A stretch of DNA of 64,000 bases from Microbacterium wangchenii (GCF_004564355.1 NZ_CP038266.1:1984001-2048000); one strand, 5' to 3'. Positions 42,119 to 53,791 are shown, numbered from the stretch's first letter. Program-made: numbers and translations. The notes: a model not told the origin generated them from the letters alone.

Positions 42119-42634
42119 TCAGACGGCTTCCCGCGCCCCGCCTGCACCGGAGGCCTGCAGGAGCCTCGCGCCGGTGCGCAGCGTGGGCGCGGCCAGGCGC
42201 CGGTGGATGCGGGATACCTGCGCCCACACGAACCGGCGGCGACGGGAGTGGAACGCGAAGGCGGTCGTCAGACTCACCGACCCGGCGGATGTTTCGATCA
42301 GGAGCCGACCGACCGAACCGGGGCCGACGGCACCGAGGAGGACGTGCGTCGCGTGTGACGCGTGGATCCGCCATCCGGCCACCGCATCCGGGCGGTCGTC
42401 GGGTCCCACCTCCAGTCCGAGCACCGTGTGGAAGATCAGCATGCGGCTGGCCCGGTCGATGCCCTTTTCGAACGTCGCCTCCGCCCACCGTCGGGCATCG
42501 GCGCGAACGTCGGTGACGAGGGTGAATCGATCCGCATACGTCGGGGTGATGTCCAGGAGATCGGGTGTGTCCGCGACCCGCAGGATCCCGCCGTGGACGT
42601 GCCCTCCCGAAGCGGCGGGGGTCGTGCGGGTCAT
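42119..42634 (-). CDS. DUF2867-like protein next to TetR regulator
   Basis: The 171-residue protein resembles DUF2867 proteins: a YADRFTL start, the middle DARRWAEATFEKG, W-R-I-H, and a C-terminal HSRRRRFVWAQVSRIHRRL, where family members end in a VxxxHRxxxP-like helix. This is a moderate match from memory. ATG at 42634 is preceded by a strong GGAGGTG. It is divergent from a TetR gene across a 78-nt gap with a perfect palindrome, so it is probably the regulated target. Confidence 0.7.
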   Translation of the reverse strand: MTRTTPAASGGHVHGGILRVADTPDLLDITPTYADRFTLVTDVRADARRWAEATFEKGIDRASRMLIFHTVLGLEVGPDDRPDAVAGWRIHASHATHVLLGAVGPGSVGRLLIETSAGSVSLTTAFAFHSRRRRFVWAQVSRIHRRLAAPTLRTGARLLQASGAGGAREAV

Positions 42635-42658
42635 CGCACCTCCAACTATTCGCGGGCG

Positions 42659-42674
42659 TACAGTTGAGACTGTA
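42659..42674. promoter_or_regulatory. TetR-type operator
   Basis: TACAGT-TGAG-ACTGTA is a perfect 6-bp inverted repeat with a 4-nt spacer, placed midway in the divergent gap between the DUF2867-like gene and the TetR gene. It is the likely binding site of that regulator. Confidence 0.65.
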
Positions 42675-42712
42675 TCCGCCACGGGCGGGGGCGACAAGGG
42701 GCGGGAGTCGGC

Positions 42713-43243
42713 ATGGTGAACCTGAAGACGACGAGGTCCGCATGGATCGACGCCGCCGTCGCCCTCCTCACCGACGAGGGCGTCGAGGCCGTCGGGGCCG
42801 AAGCGCTCGCGCGTCGCCTGGGGGTGAGCAAGGGCGGCTTCTACGGCTACTTCGGCGATCGGGCGCGATTCCTCGCCGAGCTGCTCTCGACGTGGGAGCA
42901 CGCCGCCACCGACGGGATCGTGACCCGCGTCGGCGTCGACGGCGACCCTCGCGAGCGCGTACGGGAGCTGGCCCGGGCGCTGCGGTCTGAGGAGCCCTCC
43001 ATCCTGAGCGTGCAGACCGAGGTGGCGATCCGGGACTGGGCACGGCGGGATCCGGGCGTCCAGGCCGCCGTCCAACGGGTCCAGGTTGCGCAGGCGGCGT
43101 TCCTGCACGCACTCTTCCGCCAGTACTGCACCGAGCGCGAGGCACGCTACCGCACAGTGGTGGCGATGTCGGTGCGCCTGTCGACGCATTTCCTTCCGGA
43201 CGAGGAGTCCGTCGATCTCGTGGTCGCCGAACTGCTCCGCTGA
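42713..43243 (+). CDS. TetR/AcrR-family transcription regulator
   Basis: The 176-residue protein has the TetR helix-turn-helix (VGAEALARRLGVSKGGFYGYFGDR) in residues 25-50, then a helical ligand domain. It starts MVNLKTTRSAWIDAAVALLTDEG. It probably represses the divergent DUF2867-like gene and itself through the palindrome at 42659. The ligand is unknown. Confidence 0.9.
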   Translation: MVNLKTTRSAWIDAAVALLTDEGVEAVGAEALARRLGVSKGGFYGYFGDRARFLAELLSTWEHAATDGIVTRVGVDGDPRERVRELARALRSEEPSILSVQTEVAIRDWARRDPGVQAAVQRVQVAQAAFLHALFRQYCTEREARYRTVVAMSVRLSTHFLPDEESVDLVVAELLR

Positions 43244-43299
43244 GACCGGATGGCTGCCTCTCCACGCGCCCGGATGCGTGACGCCGGCACCCCGACGAG

Positions 43300-43327
43300 A
43301 AGAGCCCCCGCGATCGCGGGGGCTCTT
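43300..43327. terminator. Terminator of tRNA-Ala, also facing the TetR gene
   Basis: AAGAGCCCCCGCGA and its complement make a perfect 14-bp palindrome without spare loop bases. On the minus strand it ends in CTCTT after tRNA-Ala; on the plus strand the TetR transcript reads into it and ends in CTCTTGTT. Confidence 0.85.
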
Positions 43328-43331
43328 GTTG

Positions 43332-43404
43332 TGGACCTGAGGGGACTCGAACCCCTGACCCCCTGCATGCCATGCAGGTGCGCTACCAGCTGCGCCACAG
43401 GCCC
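43332..43404 (-). tRNA. tRNA-Ala (anticodon GGC)
   Basis: A 73-nt cloverleaf was read by eye. The acceptor GGGCCTG pairs with CAGGTCC (one G.T), the D arm has GCGC/GCGC with AGCTGGTA, and the anticodon stem CCTGC/GCAGG encloses ATGGCAT, giving anticodon GGC. The T arm is GGGGTTCGAGTCCCC, and the discriminator is A. CCA is not encoded. Confidence 0.95.
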
Positions 43405-43516
43405 GGATGTTGCCTCACGTGGCAACCCCCCAAGGTTACTACATTCCTGACCCCCGCTCGAACCAAGGCGGGTGTCTGCGCGGCCCGATATCGTGCTTTC
43501 AACGAAGGGAACGCCC

Positions 43517-43951
43517 ATGCCCTCTCTCGGCAACATCGTCTTCTACGCCGACGACCCGCCCGCGCTCGCGCGGTTCTGGTCCGACGTCTTCGGGTATCCG
43601 CATTCGACGTTCGAGGGCGAGCTTCGGGAGACACTGCTGGCCAGCGGTCTGACCGAAGACGACCTCGCCCATCGGGGGCTGGCCGAGGATCCCACCGGCC
43701 GCGGACCGCGCCTGTTCTTCCATCACGCCGACGGGCCGAAGACCGAACGCAACCGCATCCACATCGACGTCACCGCCGACCGGCCCGACGGACAGTTGCA
43801 GATCTCGCCGGAGCTGCTGGATGCGGAGAAGGACCGGCTCGTGGGACTCGGCGCGCAGGTCGTGCGCCTCGTGGAGCAGAACTGGGGTCCGTGGCCCGAA
43901 CGCTACTGGCAGATGCGCGACCCGGAGGGGAACGAGTTCTGCCTGCAGTGA
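43517..43951 (+). CDS. VOC-family (glyoxalase-like) protein
   Basis: The 144-residue protein has the vicinal oxygen chelate fold: NIVFYADDPPALARFWSDVFG at the start, RLFFHHADGPKTERNRIHID in the middle, and RDPEGNEFCL at the end, which supply possible metal ligands (His, Glu). It resembles the Glyoxalase_6 subgroup; the substrate is unknown. AAGGGA lies 7 nt before the ATG at 43517. The frame is open upstream to 43472. Convergent with rsfS. Confidence 0.88.
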   Translation: MPSLGNIVFYADDPPALARFWSDVFGYPHSTFEGELRETLLASGLTEDDLAHRGLAEDPTGRGPRLFFHHADGPKTERNRIHIDVTADRPDGQLQISPELLDAEKDRLVGLGAQVVRLVEQNWGPWPERYWQMRDPEGNEFCLQ

Positions 43952-43964
43952 ATGCGAGCCGGGG

Positions 43965-44336
43965 CTATTCCGCCGGCGTCGGCAGGTCGATCGGGACGAG
44001 CGGGCAGTCCTTCCAGAGCCGCTCGAGCCCGTAGTACACGCGCTCCTGTTCGTGGAACACGTGCACCACCAGGTCGCCGAAGTCCAAGAGGATCCACCGG
44101 GACTCGGCGCGGCCCTCGCGGCGCAGCCGCTTGTGACCGGCTTCGAGCAGCTTGGCCTCGACCTCGTCCGCGATGGCGGCGACGTTGCGCTCGTTGCGCC
44201 CCGTGGCCAGCAGGAAGATGTCGACGAGCGGGAGCGGCTGTGACACATCCAGCGCGATGAGGTCTTCGGCTCCCTTGGAGTCGGCGGCATGCGCGGCGAT
44301 GTCGAGCATGGTGCGAGAGGAGTCGGTGGCGGCCAT
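43965..44336 (-). CDS. rsfS: Ribosome silencing factor RsfS
   Basis: RsfS binds ribosomal protein L14 and blocks joining of the subunits when nutrients are short. The 123-residue protein has the core IALDVSQPLPLVDIFLLATG, then NVAAIADEVE, and SRWILLDFGDLVVHVFHEQERVYYGLERLW, all standard (spaced here by variable residues). The start shares one base with the stop of the upstream gene (TGATG), so nadD, the tail-anchored protein and rsfS form one operon. Confidence 0.96.
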   Translation of the reverse strand: MAATDSSRTMLDIAAHAADSKGAEDLIALDVSQPLPLVDIFLLATGRNERNVAAIADEVEAKLLEAGHKRLRREGRAESRWILLDFGDLVVHVFHEQERVYYGLERLWKDCPLVPIDLPTPAE

Positions 44337-45424
44337 CAGAATACTCCGGTCGTCACGGCGAGGATGAGCACGCCCACGAGGGCGAGGGCGAGCACGCCGG
44401 CGGTCACGACCAGCGCCAGCATGAGCTTGTTGCCCTTCTCCGGCGCCGGCGGCCGGATGATCTCTTCTCCGGAGTGGCGGGCTGTGCTGATCGCGGCGCT
44501 CGCGGCGATGGGCGTCGGGGACGACGAGGCCGGCAGTTCTCCGTCGATGAGGGTCGCATCGACATCCTTGCCGTCGGTGGTGCCATGCGCGTGGCCGTTG
44601 GATCCGAGCCCGGCGGGCAGGTCGAACGAACCGGTGATGAGCACTTCGCCGGTGGACGAGATGGGAGCCAGCGGCGTGGCGGTGGGGGTCTGCGAGAGGA
44701 TCAGGGCGTTGGGCGTGGACGTCGAACCCGATCCCGAGCCACTGCGGGCGATCAGCTGATCGAAGGACGGCGGGATGGAGACCGCCGGCTGGTCGCCCGC
44801 GAGGAGCCCCGATCCGAGCGCCGGATTGACCACAGAGGAGACGGGTGCGTCCTCTTCATCGCTCTCGACGGCATCATCACTCTCGACGGCGGTCTGAACC
44901 TCGGACGCTGCCGCAGGCTCCGGCTCCGGCTCGGGCTCAGCGAGGTCCTGCGCGGGTTCGTCGTCGGTGACAGCGGCGGTCGCCACCGCCGACACGGGCG
45001 CAGCTGCGGCCTCGGCCTCTTCGGGCCGGTCGTCCTCGTCGGCCGGATCCGGTGCCGTCGCCGGTTGCGTGGCCGGCGGGACGACCGTCGCCGCCTGCAG
45101 GGGGATGGCGTCGACCTGGATGACGGGAACGGATGCGGTGCGGATGCGCTCCTGCGTGCGGGCCTGGCGCCGCGTCAGGGGAGATACACCCAGATCAACG
45201 GCGGCATCGGGCAGCGGCGCCGGAGGGACGGGAGCGGGGGCGGCAGCGCGAGGAAGCGGAGTCGGGGCGGCGGGCGCCACTGGCTCCGGGGCGGAGCTCT
45301 CGCGGGCGTCGGCGTCGACCTCTGCGTCGGCCGGCGTGATGATCGGGGTCGCCCCCGTGGCGCGGATCTCGCGCAGACGGCGACGGGTCAGTGGGGTGGA
45401 TTCGGGCTGATCTGGTGTGCTCAT
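44336..45424 (-). CDS. Tail-anchored, low-complexity protein between nadD and rsfS
   Basis: I do not recognise a known domain in this 362-residue protein. Two copies of a basic motif, [11 protein letters not shown] (11-21) and [14 protein letters not shown] (82-95), stand in a Pro/Ala/Glu-rich, mostly disordered chain. A stretch of Asp/Glu/Ala follows (about 115-200). One membrane segment (about 335-360, [21 protein letters not shown]) is at the very C-terminus and only a few residues follow, so the protein should be tail-anchored with its bulk in the cytoplasm. The ATG at 45424 overlaps the nadD stop (ATGA), and its own stop shares one base with the rsfS start. Likely conserved in related genomes; function unknown. 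Confidence 0.78.
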   Translation of the reverse strand: MSTPDQPESTPLTRRRLREIRATGATPIITPADAEVDADARESSAPEPVAPAAPTPLPRAAAPAPVPPAPLPDAAVDLGVSPLTRRQARTQERIRTASVPVIQVDAIPLQAATVVPPATQPATAPDPADEDDRPEEAEAAAAPVSAVATAAVTDDEPAQDLAEPEPEPEPAAASEVQTAVESDDAVESDEEDAPVSSVVNPALGSGLLAGDQPAVSIPPSFDQLIARSGSGSGSTSTPNALILSQTPTATPLAPISSTGEVLITGSFDLPAGLGSNGHAHGTTDGKDVDATLIDGELPASSSPTPIAASAAISTARHSGEEIIRPPAPEKGNKLMLALVVTAGVLALALVGVLILAVTTGVF

Positions 45425-46017
45425 GCCTTGCTCCGATAGAGGTGGTGCTTTGCGATGTACTGAACGACCCCGTCGGGGACGAGGTACCACACGGGATGTC
45501 CTTGACGCACCCGATCACGACAGTCGGTCGACGAGATGGAGAGCGCGGGGATCTCGAGTTGGCTGACGTCTTCGGTGGGCAAGCCTTCCGTGCTCAGTAC
45601 GTGGCCGGGTCGTGAGACTGCGACGAAGTGCGCGAGGTCCCACAACTCATCATGGTCCCTCCAACTGAGAATCTGCGCCACCGCGTCGGCACCGGAGATG
45701 AAGAACAGCTCGGCGTCGGGCCGCTGGGCCTTCAGGTCGCGGAGGGTGTCGATCGTGTAGGTGACTCCCCCGCGATCGATGTCGACGCGGCTGACCGTGA
45801 ACTGCGGGTTCGACGCCGTCGCGACCACCGTCATGAGGTACCGGTGCTCGCTGGAGGTCACATGCTCCTTGTGCCACGGCATTCCGGTGGGGACGAACAC
45901 GACCTCGTCGAGGTCGAAGCTCTGGGCGACCTCACTGGCCGCCACCAGGTGGCCATGGTGGATGGGATCGAACGTCCCACCCATGACCCCGATCCGCGGC
46001 GCGCGCTCCCCCGACAT
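45421..46017 (-). CDS. nadD: Nicotinate-nucleotide adenylyltransferase
   Basis: NadD makes deamido-NAD+ from nicotinate mononucleotide and ATP. The 198-residue protein has the nucleotidyltransferase motifs [12 protein letters not shown] near the start and [14 protein letters not shown] near the end. It is coupled by overlap to the tail-anchored protein gene and, through it, to rsfS. nadD-rsfS linkage is common. Confidence 0.96.
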   Translation of the reverse strand: MSGERAPRIGVMGGTFDPIHHGHLVAASEVAQSFDLDEVVFVPTGMPWHKEHVTSSEHRYLMTVVATASNPQFTVSRVDIDRGGVTYTIDTLRDLKAQRPDAELFFISGADAVAQILSWRDHDELWDLAHFVAVSRPGHVLSTEGLPTEDVSQLEIPALSISSTDCRDRVRQGHPVWYLVPDGVVQYIAKHHLYRSKA

Positions 46018-46026
46018 CCAGTGGGC

Positions 46027-46248
46027 CTAGTGGCCGTGTCCCTCTCGGGTGGGCGCGGGATGAGTGCGCGCGTAGGCCTCCGCCTTCGGCGCGTGGCGGT
46101 TCGCGACGTTGCGGTAGGACAGCGTGACGATCCCGAGGAAGGCGAACACGACCAGCGCCACCGCTCCGTACCAGAACGTCTCGAGAGCGACGTTCCCGTG
46201 GTGCTCCGCTTCCGCAGCAGCGAAGGCGATCATCGTGGCGGTGGTCAT
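46027..46248 (-). CDS. Small membrane protein, 73 residues
   Basis: The ATG at 46248 is preceded by GGAGACCGG. The product has one membrane segment (FWYGAVALVVFAFLGIVTLSY) between a His-containing start (EHHG) and a basic, His-rich end (RTHPAPTREGHGH). The family is unknown to me; similar small proteins are common next to nadD in Microbacteriaceae, from memory. It lies 9 nt before nadD and 49 nt after proA. Confidence 0.72.
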   Translation of the reverse strand: MTTATMIAFAAAEAEHHGNVALETFWYGAVALVVFAFLGIVTLSYRNVANRHAPKAEAYARTHPAPTREGHGH

Positions 46249-46297
46249 CCGGTCTCCGTTCGGGTCGAGCGCGGCGCGCCCTGCCATTTTAGTGCGC

Positions 46298-47557
46298 TCA
46301 TGCGCGGATCTGCCCGTCACCGCGCGCCAGCCACTTGGAACTGGTCAGCTCGGCCAGACCCATGGGTCCGCGGGCGTGTAGTTTCTGGGTCGATATCCCG
46401 ACCTCGGCGCCGAAGCCGAACTCGCCGCCGTCGGTGAAGCGTGTGGAGGCGTTCACCATCACCACCGCGGAGTCCACCTCCGAGAGGAACCGCTCGGCGC
46501 GCGCGGGGTCTTCGGTGATGATCGACTCGGTGTGGTGGGTGGAATACCGGCGGATGTGGGCCAGCGCCTCGTCGAGATCGTCGACGACGCGTACGGCGAT
46601 GTCGAGGCTGAGGTACTCCGCGGCCCAGTCCTCCTCGGTGGCGGCGACGGCGTCGGGGTGCAGCCGCACCACGGCCTCGTCACCGTGCACCGTCACACCG
46701 GCTTCGGTGAGCCCCGCCAGGACGCCGGGGAGCACGCGGTCGGCGGCGTCACGGTGCACGAGCACGGTCTCCACCGCGTTGCACACGCTCGGACGCTGCG
46801 CCTTGGCGTTGACGATGATGTCCCGGGCCCAGTCGGCACGTGCGCTGGCATCCACGACGATGTGCACGACGCCGGCGCCGGTCTCGATGACGGGCACGAG
46901 CGATTCGGTGACGACGGTCTCGATGAGCTGCGCACTGCCGCGCGGCACGAGCACGTCGACGATCCCGCGCGCCTGCATGAGTTCGCGCGCCCCGTCGCGG
47001 CCGAACTCGTCCACGGTCTGGACGGCCTCGGGGTCGCAGCCGTGCTCGCTGAGGGCACCGCGCATGCTGCGCACGAGCGCCGCGTTCGTCCGCTCCGCCG
47101 CCGTGCCGCCACGCAGCACCACGGCGTTGCCCGACCGAAGCGCGAGGGCGGCGATGTCGACGGTGACGTTGGGGCGCGCCTCGTAGATCGTGCCGACGAC
47201 TCCGAACGGCACCGCCACCTTCTGCAGGCGCAAGCCGTTGGGGAGCACTCGCTCATCGAGCACCCTGCCCACCGGGTCGGGCAACGCGGCCACGGCGCGC
47301 ACCGCATCGGCCAGCGCGGCCACGCGCGGCCGGTCCAGGCGCAGCCGGTCCAGCAGCGCGTCGCCGATGGCGTGCTCGCGGCCTCGGGTCAGGTCTTCGG
47401 CGTTGGCCGCGACGATGTCGTCGGTGTCGGCCTCGAGCCGGTCCGCGATCGCGTGCAGCAACTGTTCCTTCGTCGCGTCGTCCAGCAGTCCGATCGAGCG
47501 CGACGCGTCACGGGCGAGCAGCATCCGCTCACGGGCGGACGTGGCGACGGTGGTCAT
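46298..47557 (-). CDS. proA: Glutamate-5-semialdehyde dehydrogenase (gamma-glutamyl phosphate reductase)
   Basis: ProA reduces gamma-glutamyl phosphate to glutamate semialdehyde with NADPH in proline synthesis. The 419-residue protein is of aldehyde dehydrogenase type; the catalytic Cys is in QRPSVCNAVETVLVH, and ARPNVTVDIAALALRSGNA and FGFGAEVGISTQKLHARGP are ProA-specific. It follows proB by 9 nt in one operon. It starts MTTVATSARERM. Confidence 0.97.
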   Translation of the reverse strand: MTTVATSARERMLLARDASRSIGLLDDATKEQLLHAIADRLEADTDDIVAANAEDLTRGREHAIGDALLDRLRLDRPRVAALADAVRAVAALPDPVGRVLDERVLPNGLRLQKVAVPFGVVGTIYEARPNVTVDIAALALRSGNAVVLRGGTAAERTNAALVRSMRGALSEHGCDPEAVQTVDEFGRDGARELMQARGIVDVLVPRGSAQLIETVVTESLVPVIETGAGVVHIVVDASARADWARDIIVNAKAQRPSVCNAVETVLVHRDAADRVLPGVLAGLTEAGVTVHGDEAVVRLHPDAVAATEEDWAAEYLSLDIAVRVVDDLDEALAHIRRYSTHHTESIITEDPARAERFLSEVDSAVVMVNASTRFTDGGEFGFGAEVGISTQKLHARGPMGLAELTSSKWLARGDGQIRA

Positions 47558-47566
47558 CCTGTCAGT

Positions 47567-50275
<2,709 letters not shown>

Positions 50276-50292
50276 GTCTACGTCTCCCTGGC

Positions 50293-50601
50293 TTACTTGA
50301 TGCCGGTGATCTTGACGCGCGTGAGGTCCTGGCGGTGCCCCTGGCGCTTCTTGTAACCGGTCTTGTTCTTGAACTTCTGGATCACGATCTTCGGGCCGCG
50401 CTCCTCGCCGAGGACCTCGGCGGTGACGCTCACCTTCGCGAGCTTCTCGGCATCGGTCGTGACAGCGTCACCGTCGACGAGGAGAACCGCGGGAAGCTGC
50501 ACCTTGTCGCCCACCGATGCGGCGAGGCGGTCGAGCACGACCACCGAGCCGACCTCGACCTTCTCCTGCCGGCCGCCGGCGCGCACAACTGCGTAAACCA
50601 C
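50293..50601 (-). CDS. rplU: 50S ribosomal protein L21
   Basis: The 102-residue protein has the L21 pattern: [15 protein letters not shown], then [16 protein letters not shown] near the end. The GTG at 50601 is used. A strong promoter lies 150-178 nt upstream, leaving about 143 nt of untranslated leader, where an L21 autoregulatory RNA could sit; I did not identify a structure with certainty. Confidence 0.97.
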   Translation of the reverse strand: MVYAVVRAGGRQEKVEVGSVVVLDRLAASVGDKVQLPAVLLVDGDAVTTDAEKLAKVSVTAEVLGEERGPKIVIQKFKNKTGYKKRQGHRQDLTRVKITGIK

Positions 50602-50750
50602 TTCACACCTGTTTCGTTCGGGAGCGCACGGCTCCGGTTTGTCTGATGACGGAAAGTCTTGGTGCGGTTCCCCGTCTCACCACCCGCGATTCGCTGACGA
50701 ATCGTCTCATCGCGGTCATAGGAGGGGCGAACGCAACGCACCAAGGGTCG

Positions 50751-50779
50751 AGTTTACCCGATGGCCGAACGCCTGGCAA
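50751..50779 (-). promoter_or_regulatory. Promoter of rplU-rpmA
   Basis: TTGCCA (-35, 50774-50779) and TAAACT (-10, 50751-50756) are separated by exactly 17 nt on the minus strand. Start of transcription should be near 50744. The 50602-50744 leader contains GATTCGTCAGCGAATC, an 8-bp inverted repeat written here as 7 bp arms around its centre. Confidence 0.75.
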
Positions 50780-50829
50780 AGTGGCGACCGCCAGCCGCGT
50801 GTCGGGGCGCCCCGCATAGGATCTTCTGC

Positions 50830-51105
50830 GTGGCGATCCTGATCGACCAGCCGATGTGGCCGGCACACGGGCGCCTGTGGGCGCACCTGGTCAGCGACTC
50901 CGATCTCGGGGAGCTCCACGCCTTCGCGCAGGCCCACGGCATCCCCCGCCGCAGCTTCGATCTGGACCACTACGACGTGCCCGAAGAGGCGCACGCACGC
51001 CTCGTCGCCGGCGGCGCCGAGCACGTGGACGGCCGGGAGCTGACGCGCCGCCTCATCGCCTCGGGGCTGCGGGTTCCGGCGCGCGATCGGCGCCGGAACC
51101 GCTGA
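50830..51105 (+). CDS. DUF4031 family protein
   Basis: This 91-residue protein starts MAILIDQPMWPAHGRLWAHL, followed by HLVSDSDLGELHAFA and RRSFDLDHYDVP, the DUF4031 signature. Two conserved His and Asp residues hint at metal binding. Function unknown. The GTG at 50830 follows TAGGAT (50817-50822) by 7 nt: a leaderless promoter, divergent from rplU. Convergent with rne. Confidence 0.88.
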   Translation: MAILIDQPMWPAHGRLWAHLVSDSDLGELHAFAQAHGIPRRSFDLDHYDVPEEAHARLVAGGAEHVDGRELTRRLIASGLRVPARDRRRNR

Positions 51106-51109
51106 CGGC

Positions 51110-53605
51110 TCAGTCCTGGTCGGAGGGCGAGGCCTGCACGGGTGTCCCGCTGAGGGCAGCCGTGGTCACGCGCCGCCGCGACCGCCCCTGGCCGGGCGCC
51201 TTGGGCTCGGGAAGGGCGTTGAGCACCGAATCCAGCAGCAGGTCCTTCTCGGTGCGCTCGGACTTCGACGCATCCGAACGCTTCTTGCGGGTCTTCCGCG
51301 CCGGAGCCGGCGCCTCGACGACCTGCTCGACCGGATCAGGCGCGCCCTGCGGGCCGTCTTCATCGGCCGCCGGGGTCGCGATGGTGGAGGCGGCGATCTG
51401 CGCGAGCGCCGACTTCACGCCCTCGGTGATCACGTGCGTCCCGCCGGAGCCGCCGTTTCCGCCGGCGTTGCCGTTGCCGTTGCCGCGTCCCCTGCGCCCC
51501 GAGGAGGGCGCGGCGCTTCCCGAGCGATGCTTGACGACGGGGTCGTGATGCACGATGACGCCGCGACCGGCGCACACCTCGCACGGCTCGCTGAAGGTCT
51601 CCAGCAGCCCCAGACCCAGCTTCTTGCGCGTCATCTGCACGAGGCCGAGGGAGGTGACCTCGGCGACCTGGTGCTTGGTGCGGTCACGGCTGAGGCACTC
51701 CACGAGACGGCGGAGCACGAGGTCGCGGTTGGATTCGAGCACCATGTCGATGAAGTCGACCACGATGATGCCGCCGATGTCGCGCAGGCGCAGCTGGCGG
51801 ACGATCTCCTCGGCCGCTTCGAGGTTGTTCTTGGTGACGGTCTCCTCGAGGTTGCCGCCTGAGCCGACGAACTTGCCCGTGTTGACGTCGACGACCGTCA
51901 TGGCCTCGGTGCGGTCGATCACGAGCGAGCCACCCGAGGGCAGCCAGACCTTGCGGTCCAGCGCCTTCTCGATCTGCTCGGTGATCCGCAGGTCGTCGAA
52001 CGGGTCGCCGTCGCCCTCGTAGGTCTCGACGCGCTCGAGCAGGTCGGGGGCCACGCCGGCGAGGTACGACGAGATGGTCTGCTGCGCGTCCTCACCCTGG
52101 ATGAGCATCTTCGTGAAGTCCTCGTTGAAGACATCGCGCACGATCTTCACCAGCAGGTCGGGCTCGGAGTGCAGCAGCGCCGGCGCCTGGATCGACTCGA
52201 CCTGCTTGGAGATGTGCTCCCACTGCGCGGTGAGCCGCTGCACGTCGCGCGTGAGCTGGTCTTCGGTGGCCCCTTCGGCCGCGGTGCGCACGATGACGCC
52301 GGAGGATTCGGGGAGCACCTCCTTGAGGATCTTCTTCAGCCGTGCCCGCTCGGTGTCGGGGAGCTTGCGGGAGATGCCGTTCATCGCGCCGCCGGGAACG
52401 TACACGAGGTAGCGACCGGGGAGGGAGATCTGGCTGGTGAGGCGGGCGCCCTTGTGGCCCACGGGATCCTTGGTGACCTGCACGAGCACCCGGTCACCAG
52501 ACTTGAGTGCGAGTTCGATGCGGCGCGGCTGGTTGCCGGTCTCGACGGCATCCCAGTCGACCTCGCCCGAGTACAGCACCGCGTTGCGGCCCCGCCCGAT
52601 GTCGACGAACGCCGCCTCCATGCTGGGCAGCACGTTCTGCACGCGCCCGACGTACACGTTGCCGATGAGGGACGCGTCCTGGTTGCGGGCGACGTAGTGC
52701 TCCACGAGCACGTTGTCCTCGAGCACGGCGATCTGGACGCGCCCGTACTTGGAGCGGACGACCATGACGCGGTCCACGGCCTCACGACGGGCGAGGAACT
52801 CCGCCTCGGTCACCACGGGGCGACGCCGCCCCGCCTCGCGGCCGTCGCGACGGCGCTGCTTCTTGGCCTCCAGACGCGTGGATCCCTTGATCCGCTGCGG
52901 CTCCGTGACGTACTCCACGGCGCGCTGACGGGGAGCCGGCGGCAGTTCGGCCTCGCCCGCGTCGTCGGCGCCGCTGGAACCGCGCCGGCGGTTGCGGCGG
53001 CGCGCCCCGGCCGGCCCGGCCGGCTCCTCCTCGACCGGGCGCGCCGGCAGGACGGGGATCTCGGGAGCGTAGAAGTGCAGCGCGGTGCTCACCGACGACA
53101 CGAAGGTCTCCGGCAGCAGGCCCAGCGACACCGCCGTCGGCGGTCCGGAGGGCTGCTCCGGCTCGGCCGTCTGCGGCTCGGATGCGGCGGGCTGGTCCGG
53201 CTGCGCCTCCGGCGCAGCCGCGTCGGCCTGCGCTTCGGTGTCCGGGGCGGCAGCGTCGGCTGCGTCGGGCTGCGCCGCGGTGTCCGGGGCAGCGGCGTCG
53301 GCCGCCTCCGGGTCCGTGGTCTCCCCCGCGTCCGCCGCAGCCGCGTCCCCGGCATCCGGGGCCGTGGCGTCAACCGCATCCGGCGCGGTGGCGGCCTCCG
53401 GCGCGGGGACCTCTGCCACGTCTGGCGTCGAGCTGTCCGGCTCGGGCAGTGTGAGCGCGGCGGGGGCGCCCTCGTCGCCTTCCACGGCCTCGACCGCGTC
53501 GAGCACGGCTTCCGCCTCGGTCGTGGCGGGCGAGGCGACGGAGGAATCCGGCGCGCTCAGGGTCTCGTCGGTGTGTTCCGGCTGGTTTTCTGTTGCATCG
53601 GCCAT
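51110..53605 (-). CDS. rne: Ribonuclease E/G
   Basis: The 831-residue RNase E-type endonuclease starts RNA decay and processing. Residues 1-165 are an Ala/Asp/Glu/Pro-rich disordered extension, unlike E. coli where the disordered part is C-terminal. Next comes a basic Arg/Lys region, the S1 domain (from about 278; RSKYGRVQIAVLEDN, VGRVQNVLPSMEAAFVDIG), the DNase I-like catalytic site (VVDVNTG at about 572, DFIDM at about 613), the Zn-link CEVC (about 673), and a second disordered basic tail. MADATENQPEH at 53605 has GAGGAG upstream. The long 5' leader (from about 53780) fits known RNase E autoregulation, by inference. Confidence 0.95.
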   Translation of the reverse strand: MADATENQPEHTDETLSAPDSSVASPATTEAEAVLDAVEAVEGDEGAPAALTLPEPDSSTPDVAEVPAPEAATAPDAVDATAPDAGDAAAADAGETTDPEAADAAAPDTAAQPDAADAAAPDTEAQADAAAPEAQPDQPAASEPQTAEPEQPSGPPTAVSLGLLPETFVSSVSTALHFYAPEIPVLPARPVEEEPAGPAGARRRNRRRGSSGADDAGEAELPPAPRQRAVEYVTEPQRIKGSTRLEAKKQRRRDGREAGRRRPVVTEAEFLARREAVDRVMVVRSKYGRVQIAVLEDNVLVEHYVARNQDASLIGNVYVGRVQNVLPSMEAAFVDIGRGRNAVLYSGEVDWDAVETGNQPRRIELALKSGDRVLVQVTKDPVGHKGARLTSQISLPGRYLVYVPGGAMNGISRKLPDTERARLKKILKEVLPESSGVIVRTAAEGATEDQLTRDVQRLTAQWEHISKQVESIQAPALLHSEPDLLVKIVRDVFNEDFTKMLIQGEDAQQTISSYLAGVAPDLLERVETYEGDGDPFDDLRITEQIEKALDRKVWLPSGGSLVIDRTEAMTVVDVNTGKFVGSGGNLEETVTKNNLEAAEEIVRQLRLRDIGGIIVVDFIDMVLESNRDLVLRRLVECLSRDRTKHQVAEVTSLGLVQMTRKKLGLGLLETFSEPCEVCAGRGVIVHHDPVVKHRSGSAAPSSGRRGRGNGNGNAGGNGGSGGTHVITEGVKSALAQIAASTIATPAADEDGPQGAPDPVEQVVEAPAPARKTRKKRSDASKSERTEKDLLLDSVLNALPEPKAPGQGRSRRRVTTAALSGTPVQASPSDQD

Positions 53606-53785
53606 CTCTGGCGTACTCCTCGAGGGCGACACCGCGCGTCACCCGGAAACTCATGCGGCGCCGCACCCGGCGGTGCCACGAACTCTCTCGGTCTGCAGCC
53701 GGCCCGAAGCTCGTACTGCGAAAGGCGTCCATCGCCCGAAGTCTGTCGTGATGCGGTTGCGGCGCGGCCGCGGTGCATCGTCGTC

Positions 53786-53791
53786 CATTAT
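53786..53791 (-). promoter_or_regulatory. -10 box of rne
   Basis: GATAAT on the minus strand gives a predicted start near 53780 and a leader of about 175 nt before the rne ATG. No good -35 at 17 nt was found. Between 53606 and 53780 there is no gene. Confidence 0.45.
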
